From positions 372,001-436,000 of the forward strand of contig NZ_FYDG01000002.1 in assembly GCF_900187365.1 (NCBI RefSeq): 64,000 nt of DNA, given 5' to 3'. The notes below the pieces were generated by a model. That model did not search any database, was not told the origin of the DNA, and saw nothing but the letters and a program-made list of their open reading frames with translations. This document shows, piece by piece, positions 18,236 to 27,109 of this stretch. A program made the translations under genes and the position numbers. The first letter of the stretch is position 1; every line of letters starts with the position of its first letter. Source of the DNA: Rhodoblastus acidophilus (GTDB taxonomy: Bacteria; Pseudomonadota; Alphaproteobacteria; Rhizobiales; Beijerinckiaceae).

Positions 18236-19084
18236 CTAAACCCGCCGCACCGCCGTCACCTCGGAGAAATTCTTCGACCGGATGCGGTCGCGGGCGATCT
18301 GCAGCGGCTCGACCGTCACCGTCATCGAATGGCCGTTGGCGTGGATGATGTTGTGCTCGTCCACCATCAGCGCGACATGGCCGCGCCAAAAGATCAGGTC
18401 GCCGCGCCGCAAGCCCCGCATGCGGTCGTCGACGTCGGCGGGACGGCCGAGCGTGGCCTCCATCAGGTCGGTGTCGCGCGGCGCCGCCACGCCGATGGCG
18501 TTGAGCGTCACCTGCACCAGGCCGGAACAGTCGATGCCCATGTCGGTCTTGCCGCCCCACAGGTAGGGCGTGTGCAGGAACATCTCGGCCAGCCCGACGA
18601 AATCGCTCAAAGGCCGGGCGCTCGGCGCGAGATGGCGGCTGAACACATGGCCGCCGTCGGCCAGTTCGCAAAATTCGGCGCTGGCGGCGACGACATGAAC
18701 CTCGGCGCCGAACGGCAGCGCGTCCAGCGGCGCCGATTTGATGTCGGGCCGGGAATAGACCATGGTGTGGCGCACGCGCACGCGATAGTTGGGTTTCCGC
18801 GTCCGTTCCGACAGCGCGGCCGCCTCGATATAGCCGACATAGCGGTCGCGATCGAGCTGCGCCCAGCACCAGCCGTTCTTCTCCTCATAGACGATCAGCG
18901 TTTCGCCGAACAAGGCCTGGGTGTCGGTCGGCGCATTCTCGTCCGGCGCGCGCTTCACGTCGGCGAAGGCGCTGATCACCTGCATGCGCCGGCCCGGCGC
19001 ATAGGCGTCCGCCTGTACCACGTCCTTGAGATGTTCGGCGGCCAGATCGGGGCGCGCGGGCGTCAGTCGCGGGTCGTAATTCAA
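18236..19084 (-). CDS. NlpC/P60 family cell-wall peptidase with SH3-like domains
   Basis: A 282-residue protein. The N-terminal 150 residues resemble bacterial SH3 repeats (for example GETLIVYEEKNGWCWAQL and a second around 105-150). The C-terminal NlpC/P60 domain has catalytic Cys186 in DMGIDCSGLV, His236 in RGHVALMVD and a third polar residue near His248. The family cleaves peptidoglycan stem peptides. No signal peptide is visible, unusual for a wall enzyme but common in this alphaproteobacterial subgroup. The start is TTG at 19084 with weak ribosome-site support. It lies 42 bases downstream of the aminopeptidase gene. Confidence 0.85.
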   Translation of the reverse strand: MNYDPRLTPARPDLAAEHLKDVVQADAYAPGRRMQVISAFADVKRAPDENAPTDTQALFGETLIVYEEKNGWCWAQLDRDRYVGYIEAAALSERTRKPNYRVRVRHTMVYSRPDIKSAPLDALPFGAEVHVVAASAEFCELADGGHVFSRHLAPSARPLSDFVGLAEMFLHTPYLWGGKTDMGIDCSGLVQVTLNAIGVAAPRDTDLMEATLGRPADVDDRMRGLRRGDLIFWRGHVALMVDEHNIIHANGHSMTVTVEPLQIARDRIRSKNFSEVTAVRRV

Positions 19085-19126
19085 TTTTTTGCTCTTGTTT
19101 CCTTTCCCTATATTAGGGAAGCGAGG

Positions 19127-20518
19127 TTACGAAAGCTTTGCGACGTTGAATTTTTCGCGCGCGAGATTGTAGATGAGCCGCGCCGCCTGCGCCTCCCCGC
19201 CCTCGGGACGTCCGGGTTTGGCCGCGGGCGTCCAGCCGTAAATGTCGAAATGCGCCCAGGCCCGTCCCGGCGTGACGAAGCGTTTGAGAAACAGCGCCGC
19301 CATGATCGAGCCGGCCATGCCGCCCGCCGGGGCGTTGTTGAGATCGGCGATCTTGCTGTCGAGTTTCGGCTCATAGGCCTTCCACAGCGGCAGCCGCCAG
19401 ACCGGATCGTTGCAGGCGAAACCATTTCGCGCAATCATCTCGGCCAGTTTGTCGTCATCGGTGTAGAACGGCGGCAAATCCGGCCCCAGCGCGACGCGCG
19501 CCGCCCCGGTCAGCGTGGCGAAATCCACCAGCAGGTCGGGCGCCTCCTCATCCGCCAGCGCCAAGGCGTCGGCGAGGATCAACCGCCCCTCGGCGTCGGT
19601 GTTGCCAATCTCCACCGTCAGCCCCTTGCGGCTGCGATAGACGTCGCCCGGCCGGAACGCCTCGCCCGACACGGAATTTTCCACAATCGGCAGCAGCAGC
19701 CGCAAGCTCAGATCGAGATCTCCGGCCATGATCATGGCGCTGGCCGCCAGCGCCGCCGCCGCGCCGCCCATGTCCTTCTTCATCAGCGCCATGGCGCTGT
19801 CGGGCTTGATGTTGAGGCCGCCGGAATCGAAGCACACGCCCTTGCCGACCAGCGCGAGTTTTTTAGCCCGCTCCGGCTTCCAGCGCAGTTCGACCAGACG
19901 CGGCACGCGCGGCGAACCTTTGCCGACCGCGTGAATCAGCGGGCACTCGCGCTCCAGTTCCGCGCCCTGAATCACCCGCACCGCCGCGCCGAACTTTTCC
20001 GCCAGGGCGCGCGCGAATCCTTCCAGCTCGTCAGGGCCGAGATCGTTGGCGGGCGTGTTGATGAGATCGCGGGCGAGCGCGACCGCCGAGGCCACAGTCT
20101 CGACCTCGGCGCGGTCGGCGCCCTGCGGCGCGATCAGCCGCGCGCCGGGCTTGGCGGCCTTGTAGCGGGTGAAGCGATAGGCGCCGAGCAGGAAGCCCAG
20201 GCCGGCGACATCGGGATGTTCCGGCGCCTCCGCCAGACGATAGACGCCCTCGGGCAGGCCGGCGAGCGCGCCGAACTGGAAGACGTCGCCGTCCTCGTCG
20301 AGGCAGAACAGCACGCCCGGCGCCCCGCCCGCCTGGACGAAGGCCAAAGATTTGCCGGCGCCCGGCGCGAACCCGCTGGCCTTGGCCAGAGACAGCGCCT
20401 CCGCCGGCAGCGCGTGCGCCGCGCCGTCCAGCGCCGCCTTGATCGCGGCGACGGGCGCGCACCAGACGGGGATGGCTTCGCCGTCGTCGGCGAATTTCAG
20501 TTCGGGCAGATCGGGCAT
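19127..20518 (-). CDS. Leucyl aminopeptidase, M17 family
   Basis: A 463-residue cytoplasmic dimetal aminopeptidase. Conserved M17 segments are VGKGVCFDSGGLNIKP (224-239), with the metal-binding Asp and catalytic Lys, the metal-binding KKDMGG (247-252), and NTDAEGRLILADAL (306-319), with Asp/Glu ligands and catalytic Arg. The N-terminal macro-like domain is short, resembling the PepB-type branch common in alphaproteobacteria. It is followed by the NlpC/P60 gene in the same direction; this pairing suggests handling of wall-derived peptides, which is inference. Confidence 0.92.
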   Translation of the reverse strand: MPDLPELKFADDGEAIPVWCAPVAAIKAALDGAAHALPAEALSLAKASGFAPGAGKSLAFVQAGGAPGVLFCLDEDGDVFQFGALAGLPEGVYRLAEAPEHPDVAGLGFLLGAYRFTRYKAAKPGARLIAPQGADRAEVETVASAVALARDLINTPANDLGPDELEGFARALAEKFGAAVRVIQGAELERECPLIHAVGKGSPRVPRLVELRWKPERAKKLALVGKGVCFDSGGLNIKPDSAMALMKKDMGGAAAALAASAMIMAGDLDLSLRLLLPIVENSVSGEAFRPGDVYRSRKGLTVEIGNTDAEGRLILADALALADEEAPDLLVDFATLTGAARVALGPDLPPFYTDDDKLAEMIARNGFACNDPVWRLPLWKAYEPKLDSKIADLNNAPAGGMAGSIMAALFLKRFVTPGRAWAHFDIYGWTPAAKPGRPEGGEAQAARLIYNLAREKFNVAKLS

Positions 20519-20597
20519 CGGTGAATTCCTGAGGGGGGCGGCGGCGTCCGCGTTGGCTGAACGCCGCGGCGAACCGCCGTTAACATTGCGTTAGGGT

Positions 20598-20614
20598 TAA
20601 CGAATTATTCGTTA
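20598..20614. promoter_or_regulatory. 17-bp perfect palindrome before tadD
   Basis: TAACGAAT-T-ATTCGTTA is a perfect 8+1+8 inverted repeat 32 bases before the tadD start, flanked upstream by GTTAAC motifs at 20579-20584 and about 20597. Its size and place suit a dimeric repressor or response-regulator site. The regulator is unknown. Confidence 0.45.
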
Positions 20615-20646
20615 CGATCAAAGTCCGAATTTGAAGGGATCGATCC

Positions 20647-21465
20647 GTGCCAATACGTAAGCGCCTTCTCGCAAGCGCCGCGCTCTGCGCCCTGATCGGA
20701 CTTGGCGGCTGCAAGACCGTGAGCATGGACGACGTCACCGGCTCGATCGGCGCGCCCTCCGCTCCGGCCTCGAATTCGCCCGAAGATCTGCGCCGCTATT
20801 CCGACCGGCTGCGCGAACGCTACGAGGCCCATCCCGACGACAAGCAGGTCGCGCTGGCCTATGCCCGCGTGCTGCGCGCCCGCGACCTGACCGATCAGGC
20901 GGCGGCGGTGCTGCAGAACGCCGCGATCAAATATCCGCGCGACCGCGAGGTGCTCAGCGCCTATGGCAAGGCGCTGGCCGACGCCGGACGGCTGCAGGAA
21001 GCCAAAAACGCGCTGGAATACGCCGACACCCCCGACGATCCCAGTTGGTCGGTGATTTCGACGCGCGGCTCGATCGCCGACCAGATGGGCGATCATCAGG
21101 AGGCGCAGGCGCAGTATGAAACGGCGCTGAAACTCTCGCCCGGCGAACCCTCCGTGCTGTCGAATCTGGGCCTGTCCTATGCGCTGGCGCACGATCTGCG
21201 CCGCGCCGAGCAGGTGTTGCGCGAGGCGGCGGCCAGTCCCCGCGCCGACATGCGCGTGCGCCAGAATCTGGCGCTGGTGCTGGCGTTGCAGGGCAAGTTC
21301 GCCGAGGCCGAGCAGGTGTCGGAGCGCGACCTGTCGCCGCAACAGGCGCGCGAAAACGTCGCCTCGATCCGCCAGATGATTTCGACGAGCGACCGCTGGC
21401 GCGACCTGCAGGCGCCGCGCGCCGGCGCGCGGCCCAAGCGCGTCAGCCTCGACGCCGGGCGGTAA
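20647..21465 (+). CDS. tadD: Tad pilus tetratricopeptide lipoprotein TadD
   Basis: A 272-residue probable lipoprotein. The signal sequence ends in the lipobox IGLGGC (Cys22), followed by helical TPR-like repeats from about residue 50 to 240 (for example LAYARVLRARDLTDQAAAVLQNAA and LSNLGLSYALAHDLRRAEQVL). TadD is thought to help secretin assembly or localisation in the Tad system. It starts with GTG; GAAGGGA lies about 10 bases before it. It faces the minus-strand tadC gene across a shared terminator. Confidence 0.85.
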   Translation: MPIRKRLLASAALCALIGLGGCKTVSMDDVTGSIGAPSAPASNSPEDLRRYSDRLRERYEAHPDDKQVALAYARVLRARDLTDQAAAVLQNAAIKYPRDREVLSAYGKALADAGRLQEAKNALEYADTPDDPSWSVISTRGSIADQMGDHQEAQAQYETALKLSPGEPSVLSNLGLSYALAHDLRRAEQVLREAAASPRADMRVRQNLALVLALQGKFAEAEQVSERDLSPQQARENVASIRQMISTSDRWRDLQAPRAGARPKRVSLDAGR

Positions 21466-21480
21466 GCCGCCGCGAAAACA

Positions 21481-21520
21481 AAAAAAAGGCGCCGAGCCCC
21501 CGGGCTGCGGCGCCTTTTTT
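21481..21520. terminator. Bidirectional Rho-independent terminator between tadD and tadC
   Basis: A 7-bp perfect stem GGCGCCG/CGGCGCC (21488-21494 with 21508-21514), with an inner GCCC/GGGC pairing, is flanked by seven A on the left and six T on the right. It can therefore end both the tadD transcript and the minus-strand tad operon. Confidence 0.9.
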
Positions 21521-21546
21521 CTTGCGGGCGCAAAACCCCGGCGCCG

Positions 21547-22527
21547 CTATTGCGCGCCGGTGACCTGCATCACGGCGGGCGTCATGATCACGGCGAACAG
21601 CACCGGCAGGAAGCACAGGATCATCGGCACGGTCAGCTTGGGCGGCAGCGACGCGGCCTTTTTCTCGGCCTCCATCATGCGGTTGTCGCGCGCTTCCTGC
21701 GAGACCGTGCGCAGCGCGGCGCCGAGCGGCGTGCCGTATTTTTCCGCCTGCACCAGCGAGGTCACGACGTTCTTGACGTCGTCGAGGCCGGTGCGCTGGT
21801 AGAAATTGTCGTAAGCCGTGCGGCGGTCGGGCAGATAGGACAATTCCGCCGTGGTCAGGGTGAATTCCTCCGCCAGCGCGATCGAGCGCACGCCGATTTC
21901 CTGGCTGACCCGGCGAAATCCATGTTCGACCGACATGCCGGATTCCACGCAGATCAGCAGCAGGTCGAGCGCGTCGGGGAAGGCGCGGCGCATTTCATGC
22001 TGGCGCTTCTGGATGGTGTTGCTCAGATAGATTTCCGGCGCCTTCAGGCCCACATAGAGCAGGCCCACCACCACCGCGAATTTCTGCAGAAAGGCCATGT
22101 CGAGTTGCAGCACCACGAAGGCGTAGAGCGAGCCGACCAGCGTCAGGCCGATCGGCGTCACCAGGCGGAAGAACAGGAAGCCGATCTCCGCCTGCGGGCC
22201 GCGAAAGCCCGCCCGGGCCAGGCTGGCCTTGGCCTCCTCCGTGGCCAGCCATTTCGACAGGCTGAAGCGCTCGACAATGTCTTTCATATAGGTCTTGGAG
22301 GAATGGCGCAGCCCCTGCTTGCCTGGAGTCTTGGCCATCATCTTCTCGCGCTCGCGCGCCCGGATGCGCTCGCGCTCGACCGCCACCGACTTCATGCGCT
22401 CATCGAGATTGTCGCCCTCGAGATAGGGCATGGCGATGACCAGCAGACTGGCCACGGTGACGACGCCGATGAACAGCGCCACCACGGAGCGGGGGTCAGC
22501 GAGTTTTTCAAAGAGCAGGCTGAGCAT
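21547..22527 (-). CDS. tadC: Tad inner-membrane platform protein TadC
   Basis: A 326-residue GspF-like (T2SSF) platform protein of the pilus machine. It has a membrane helix near residues 15-35, further helices near 120-165 and at the C-terminus (about 300-320), and the cytoplasmic four-helix T2SSF segment with RRAFPDALDLLLICVESGMS and FGTPLG-like KYGTPLGAALR. It pairs with TadB around the TadA ATPase. It is last in the minus-strand operon, 60 bases after tadB. Confidence 0.93.
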   Translation of the reverse strand: MLSLLFEKLADPRSVVALFIGVVTVASLLVIAMPYLEGDNLDERMKSVAVERERIRAREREKMMAKTPGKQGLRHSSKTYMKDIVERFSLSKWLATEEAKASLARAGFRGPQAEIGFLFFRLVTPIGLTLVGSLYAFVVLQLDMAFLQKFAVVVGLLYVGLKAPEIYLSNTIQKRQHEMRRAFPDALDLLLICVESGMSVEHGFRRVSQEIGVRSIALAEEFTLTTAELSYLPDRRTAYDNFYQRTGLDDVKNVVTSLVQAEKYGTPLGAALRTVSQEARDNRMMEAEKKAASLPPKLTVPMILCFLPVLFAVIMTPAVMQVTGAQ

Positions 22528-22587
22528 GACGGTCCCGGTTCAGAGCGGAGTCCCGAAAAACGCGCGAGGTTTTCCGGCGGCGAAAAC

Positions 22588-23562
22588 TCAAATGTCGAAG
22601 CTGATCATCTTGTTCATGACGAACGTGCCGAAGGCCATCATGCAGAAACAGGCGAACAGCACCACGCGCCCGGTCTCCTTGAGCCAGAGCTGCTCGATAT
22701 AGGCGGGGCTGGTGATATAGACCAGCAAGGCCACCGCGATCGGCAGGGAGCCGATGATATAGGCCGAGGCGCGCGCTTCCGACGACATGGCCTTGACCTT
22801 GTCGGCCATCTTCTTGCGCTCGCGCAGCACGCGCGACAGATTGCTCAGGGCCTCGCCGAGATTGCCGCCCGCCTTCTGCTGGATGGTGATGACGATGGCG
22901 AAGAAATTGGCCTCGGGCGTGGGAATGCGCTCGGGCATGCGTTCGACCGCCTCGGAGATCGACAGGCCCAGGGTTTGCGCCTCGATGATCTGGCGGAACT
23001 CGCCGCGCACCGGCTCGGCCGCCTCGGAAGCGATGATGCGCAGGCAATCGGCCAGCGGCAGGCCCGCCTTGACGCCGCGAATGATCACATCGACGGCGTT
23101 GGGAAATTCGAGCGTGAATTTCTTCAGACGCCGCTTGGTCATGGTGGACAGCCAGACGCTCGGCAGCCCGAAGCCGCCGATGACCAGGCCGGCCCCGCCG
23201 AAGATCGGGTTGCCGCTCAGCAGGAAGATCAGCAAGGCGGTGAGGCCGCCGGCGAAGCACGAGGCGATCAGATAGCCCTGTTTCGACAGCGACAGGCCGG
23301 CCTGGGCGATGCGGGTCTCCAGCGAGCGTTTCTTCTGCTTGGCGTTGCGCTGCTCCAGCTCCTTCAGGCTGTCGGCCACCTGCTTGCGCCGCGCCGTGGC
23401 GTCCACCTGCCGGTCGCCGCGCGCGACCGGGCCGCGGGTCAGCAAATGCGCCTGCCGCTTCTCGCCGCGCACGTCGCCGCTGAGATAGGGAAAGATCAGA
23501 TAGGCCGCGCCGGAGGCGGCGGCGAGCGAAAGCCCGATGATGAGCAGCGATCTGGAGTCCAA
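22588..23562 (-). CDS. tadB: Tad inner-membrane platform protein TadB
   Basis: A 324-residue T2SSF-domain membrane protein: N-terminal helix about 5-27, a Lys/Arg-rich cytoplasmic segment, two central helices (about 95-140), the F domain with EFPNAVDVIIRGVKAGLPLADCL, and C-terminal helices. It forms the platform with TadC. Translation probably starts at TTG 23562, with AGGAGG nine bases upstream overlapping the tadA stop codon. Confidence 0.93.
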   Translation of the reverse strand: MDSRSLLIIGLSLAAASGAAYLIFPYLSGDVRGEKRQAHLLTRGPVARGDRQVDATARRKQVADSLKELEQRNAKQKKRSLETRIAQAGLSLSKQGYLIASCFAGGLTALLIFLLSGNPIFGGAGLVIGGFGLPSVWLSTMTKRRLKKFTLEFPNAVDVIIRGVKAGLPLADCLRIIASEAAEPVRGEFRQIIEAQTLGLSISEAVERMPERIPTPEANFFAIVITIQQKAGGNLGEALSNLSRVLRERKKMADKVKAMSSEARASAYIIGSLPIAVALLVYITSPAYIEQLWLKETGRVVLFACFCMMAFGTFVMNKMISFDI

Positions 23563-23574
23563 GTCTCAAGCCTC

Positions 23575-25002
23575 CTATTCGCGCAATTCGGACGCGTCGA
23601 GCGCCGCGGCGAGGCGCGCTTCCTCGTTGAAATAGCGGGCGCGCTCCCAGAAGCGCGGGCGCCCGATGCCGGTCGAGCGGTGCCGCCCCTTGAGCTTGCC
23701 GTTGGCGTCCTCGCCGATGATGTCGTAGAGGAACAGGTCCTGGGTGATGACGGTCTCGCCTTCGAGGCCCATCACTTCGGTGATGTGGGTGATGCGGCGC
23801 GAACCGTCGCGCAGGCGCGCCGCCTGCACGATCACGTCCACCGACGAGACGATCATCTCGCGGATGGTGCGCGCCGGCAGCGCGAAGCCGCCCATGGTGA
23901 TCATGGATTCGAGACGCGACAGCGCCTCGCGCGGCGAGTTGGCGTGCAGCGTGCCCATCGAGCCGTCGTGACCCGTGTTCATCGCCTGCAGCAGGTCGAA
24001 GGCCTCGGGTCCGCGCACTTCGCCGACGATGATGCGTTCGGGACGCATGCGCAGGCAGTTTTTCACGAGGTCGCGCATGGTGATGGCGCCCTGCCCCTCC
24101 AGATTGGGCGGACGCGTTTCGAGCCGCACCACATGGGGCTGCTGCAATTGCAGTTCCGCCGCGTCCTCGCAGGTGATGACGCGCTCGTCATGGTCGATGT
24201 AATTGGTCAGGCAGTTCAGCAAGGTGGTCTTGCCGGAGCCGGTGCCGCCGGAGATCAGCACGTTGCAGCGGACGCGGCCGATGATCTTCAGGATCTCGCC
24301 GCCCTCCGGCGAAATCGAGCCGAACCGGATCAGCTGGTCGAGCGTCAGCTTGTCCTTCTTGAATTTACGAATGGTGAGCGCGGGGCCGTCGATGGCCAGC
24401 GGCGGACCGATCACGTTGACGCGGGAGCCGTCGAGCAGGCGGGCGTCGCAGATCGGCGAGGACTCGTCGACGCGGCGGCCGACCTGGCTGACGATGCGCT
24501 GGCAGATGTTCATCAATTGCGCATTGTCGCGGAAGCGGACGCTGGTCAGCTGAATCTTGCCCTGCACTTCGATATACGTCTTGTTGGCGCCGTTGACCAT
24601 GATGTCGGCGATGTCGTCGCGCGCCAACAGCGGCTCCAGCGGGCCATAGCCGAGCACGTCGTTGCAGATGTCCTCGAGCAGGTCCTCCTGCTCGGCGATC
24701 GACAGCACGACATTCTTGATGGCGATGATTTCGTTGACGATGTCGCGGATTTCCTCGCGCGCGCTCTCGGCGTCGAGCTTGGCGAGCTGCGACAGGTCGA
24801 TGGCTTCGATCAGCGCGCCGAAAATCGTGCTCTTGGTGATGTAATATTCGTCGGAGCGGCGGACTTCGGGAACCGGGGGCGCGGGCGCGAGAGTCGGCTG
24901 CGGCGTGATCGCGACAGGCGAGGCGATCGCCTCCACCACGGTGGAGGACGGACCTTGGCTCGCCTGTGGCGCGGCGGCGCTGGCGGAACGCTTTCCAAAC
25001 AT
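23575..25002 (-). CDS. tadA: Pilus assembly/secretion ATPase TadA (CpaF)
   Basis: A 475-residue hexameric motor ATPase. A low-complexity N-terminus to about 45 is followed by the N-domain. Walker [11 protein letters not shown] is at 251-260; a Walker B region in [20 protein letters not shown] and the His box [18 protein letters not shown] are both intact. TadA drives Flp pilin polymerisation and, in Caulobacter, retraction too. It is the fourth-last gene of the minus-strand operon, 70 bases after cpaE. Confidence 0.96.
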   Translation of the reverse strand: MFGKRSASAAAPQASQGPSSTVVEAIASPVAITPQPTLAPAPPVPEVRRSDEYYITKSTIFGALIEAIDLSQLAKLDAESAREEIRDIVNEIIAIKNVVLSIAEQEDLLEDICNDVLGYGPLEPLLARDDIADIMVNGANKTYIEVQGKIQLTSVRFRDNAQLMNICQRIVSQVGRRVDESSPICDARLLDGSRVNVIGPPLAIDGPALTIRKFKKDKLTLDQLIRFGSISPEGGEILKIIGRVRCNVLISGGTGSGKTTLLNCLTNYIDHDERVITCEDAAELQLQQPHVVRLETRPPNLEGQGAITMRDLVKNCLRMRPERIIVGEVRGPEAFDLLQAMNTGHDGSMGTLHANSPREALSRLESMITMGGFALPARTIREMIVSSVDVIVQAARLRDGSRRITHITEVMGLEGETVITQDLFLYDIIGEDANGKLKGRHRSTGIGRPRFWERARYFNEEARLAAALDASELRE

Positions 25003-25072
25003 TTCCGTCTACATTCCCTCTCAAATCCGGCGTCATGCCGAAGGACGTCGTTGCGGGGACCACGCCCCGCTC

Positions 25073-26320
25073 TCACCCTTTCAGAGCGGCCAGCAACGGC
25101 TCCAAAAAGCCCTTGCGCTCGCGCTTGATCGGCGCGCGCCCGGTGACCGCGCGGGCGATGTCGCTGAAGATCTGGGCGGTCTTCTCGCCCTCGTCGAGTT
25201 CCTCGATCATCTGGCCGTTGTTGGAGGCGGCGCCGAACAGCTTGGCGTCGAATGGCACCAGCGCCAGCGGCTCGGCCTCCACCGCCTTGGAGAAATCGGC
25301 GATGGCGATTTCCGGGCGCTTGGGCATGCCCACGCCATTGAGCACCAGCCGCGGCGCCGGGTCGTTCTTGCGCGCGGCGCGCAGGGTGTCGAGCAGGCTC
25401 TTGGCGTTGCGCAGGCCGGCGAGATCGGGCGCCGCCACCAGCAGCGCCTCGTCGGCCGAAACCAGCATCCGCCGCGACCACGCCGTCCAGAGATGCGGCA
25501 CATCGAGCACGACATAGGGCGTGGTGGCCCGCAGGATCTCCAGCAGCGCGTCGAAGGCGGTTTCCTGGAAGTCGTAGCAGCGCTCGACCGTGGCCGGCGC
25601 GGCCAGGATCGACAGCTTGTCGCTGCATTTCGACAGCAGGCGGTCGACCAGATTGGCGTCGAGACGGTCGGGGGCGAACACCGCCTCGGCGACGCCCTGC
25701 GGCGGGTCCTGGTTGAAATCGAGGCCGGCGGTGCCGAACGGCAGGTCGAGATCGACGATCACCGTGGAGGCGTCGAGATCGCGCGAAATGGCCCAGGCGA
25801 CGTTATGGGCGAGGCTGGAGGCGCCGACGCCGCCCTTGCAGCCGGTGACCGCGATGACGCGGCCGAGCGGCGTGTCGGAATCCTGCTGGTATTGCGCCGA
25901 CAGCGCCGCGATGAAGTCCATCACGCCGAACGGCTTGACCAGATAATCGGACACCCCGCGCGCGATCAGCTCGCGATAGAGCGTGATGTCGTTGAGCTTG
26001 CCGATCACGATGACCTTGGTGCCGGCGTCGCAGAATTCCGCCAGGGCGTCGAGCTGCTCGGTCAGTTCGGCGCGGGAGGCGCTGGTTTCGAGCACGATGA
26101 CGTTGGGCGTCGGAGAGGTGCGATAGGCCTCGACGGCGGCGCTGGCGCCGCCCATGTTGACCTTGACATGCGCCTTTTCCATCCGCCGGTCGATCGCCGC
26201 CTCGGCGATCAGCTGCGCCAGCTCATGCGTCTCGCAAAACGCCTGCAGCGAAATGCGCGGCGCGGGCGCGATCTGCGCATATTGCGCGCTCTCCAGGTGT
26301 GGATGAATCGAATCCGTCAT
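25073..26320 (-). CDS. cpaE: Pilus localisation ATPase CpaE/TadZ
   Basis: A 415-residue protein: an atypical receiver-like domain (about 60-150, NVIVLETSASRAELTEQL...GVSDYLVKPFG) followed by a MinD/ParA-type ATPase with deviant Walker A CKGGVGASSLAHN (161-173) and a Walker B-like TVIVDLDLPFG. CpaE/TadZ places the pilus machine at the cell pole. It starts three bases after the cpaD stop. Confidence 0.93.
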   Translation of the reverse strand: MTDSIHPHLESAQYAQIAPAPRISLQAFCETHELAQLIAEAAIDRRMEKAHVKVNMGGASAAVEAYRTSPTPNVIVLETSASRAELTEQLDALAEFCDAGTKVIVIGKLNDITLYRELIARGVSDYLVKPFGVMDFIAALSAQYQQDSDTPLGRVIAVTGCKGGVGASSLAHNVAWAISRDLDASTVIVDLDLPFGTAGLDFNQDPPQGVAEAVFAPDRLDANLVDRLLSKCSDKLSILAAPATVERCYDFQETAFDALLEILRATTPYVVLDVPHLWTAWSRRMLVSADEALLVAAPDLAGLRNAKSLLDTLRAARKNDPAPRLVLNGVGMPKRPEIAIADFSKAVEAEPLALVPFDAKLFGAASNNGQMIEELDEGEKTAQIFSDIARAVTGRAPIKRERKGFLEPLLAALKG

Positions 26321-26323
26321 GGA

Positions 26324-27094
26324 TCAGTCCCCTACGCCGCCGATATTGCTGTTCTGGACTTTCCAGTTGGTGCCGGGATCCTTGCCGTCGCGAATGGCGA
26401 CGATGCCGCGCGAGCGCATGGCCGAATCCGGCGGATTGGTGGCCGACGGCCCCAGCAGATCGCGCGGATCCGCCGTCTGGGCGGCGAGCATCTGCTGACT
26501 GGCGCAGCCGAAATTCCAATAAGGCTTGTTCTCCCAGGTTTCGGTCGAACTGCCCGAGGCGAGGTCGTTGGGCCATTGGCCGCAGCGGGTGCGGGTGCGC
26601 GCCACCACGGTCGCATAGGACAGCCGCAGCGGCGCGGCGACGCTCGGATCGGCGATCGGATAGGAGGAGACCGCCACATAGCCGCGCGCGCCGCCGGCGG
26701 CCAGCGCCTTGCGCACGCCGGGAATGGCCGCGCGCGCCTGCGCGGCGCCGGGGCCGCCCTGCGGCACGGCCACGGCGATGTCGCCGGAGCCGGCCTGGCT
26801 GTAGTCGCGGGCGAATTCGCGGATTTGCGCGCGGGAGCGCTCGTCGAGCGCGCCGCCGCGCATTTGCGGCAGCACATCGAGCGTGGCGCGGCTGTTGGCC
26901 AGCTCGATCGGGTGGCGGGCGCGATAGTCCTGGTTCTGGACGGAGCCGGCGACCACGCGATCGGCGCCGGTGGAGCAGGCGGCGAGCGGCGCCAGCGCCA
27001 GCAGCGCGGCGGCTCTCAGCGCGGTTTTCACGCGGGAGAAGTTCGCGATCTTGATCAAGCGGGAATGCGGCATGGTCTGGTCCGTTGCTTTCAT
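26324..27094 (-). CDS. cpaD: Pilus assembly lipoprotein CpaD
   Basis: A 256-residue CpaD-family protein with a lipobox-like LAPLAAC (Cys40) after a hydrophobic segment at 26-39. The periplasmic domain contains NYRARHPI-like QDYRARHPIEL (56-66) and the family C-terminus RCGQWPNDLASG with a second Cys in NFGCASQQMLAAQ. CpaD is thought to assist the CpaC secretin. An alternative start at Met8 would give a more standard signal length. Confidence 0.88.
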   Translation of the reverse strand: MKATDQTMPHSRLIKIANFSRVKTALRAAALLALAPLAACSTGADRVVAGSVQNQDYRARHPIELANSRATLDVLPQMRGGALDERSRAQIREFARDYSQAGSGDIAVAVPQGGPGAAQARAAIPGVRKALAAGGARGYVAVSSYPIADPSVAAPLRLSYATVVARTRTRCGQWPNDLASGSSTETWENKPYWNFGCASQQMLAAQTADPRDLLGPSATNPPDSAMRSRGIVAIRDGKDPGTNWKVQNSNIGGVGD

Positions 27095-27109
27095 GTCTTG
27101 CCCGCGGCG

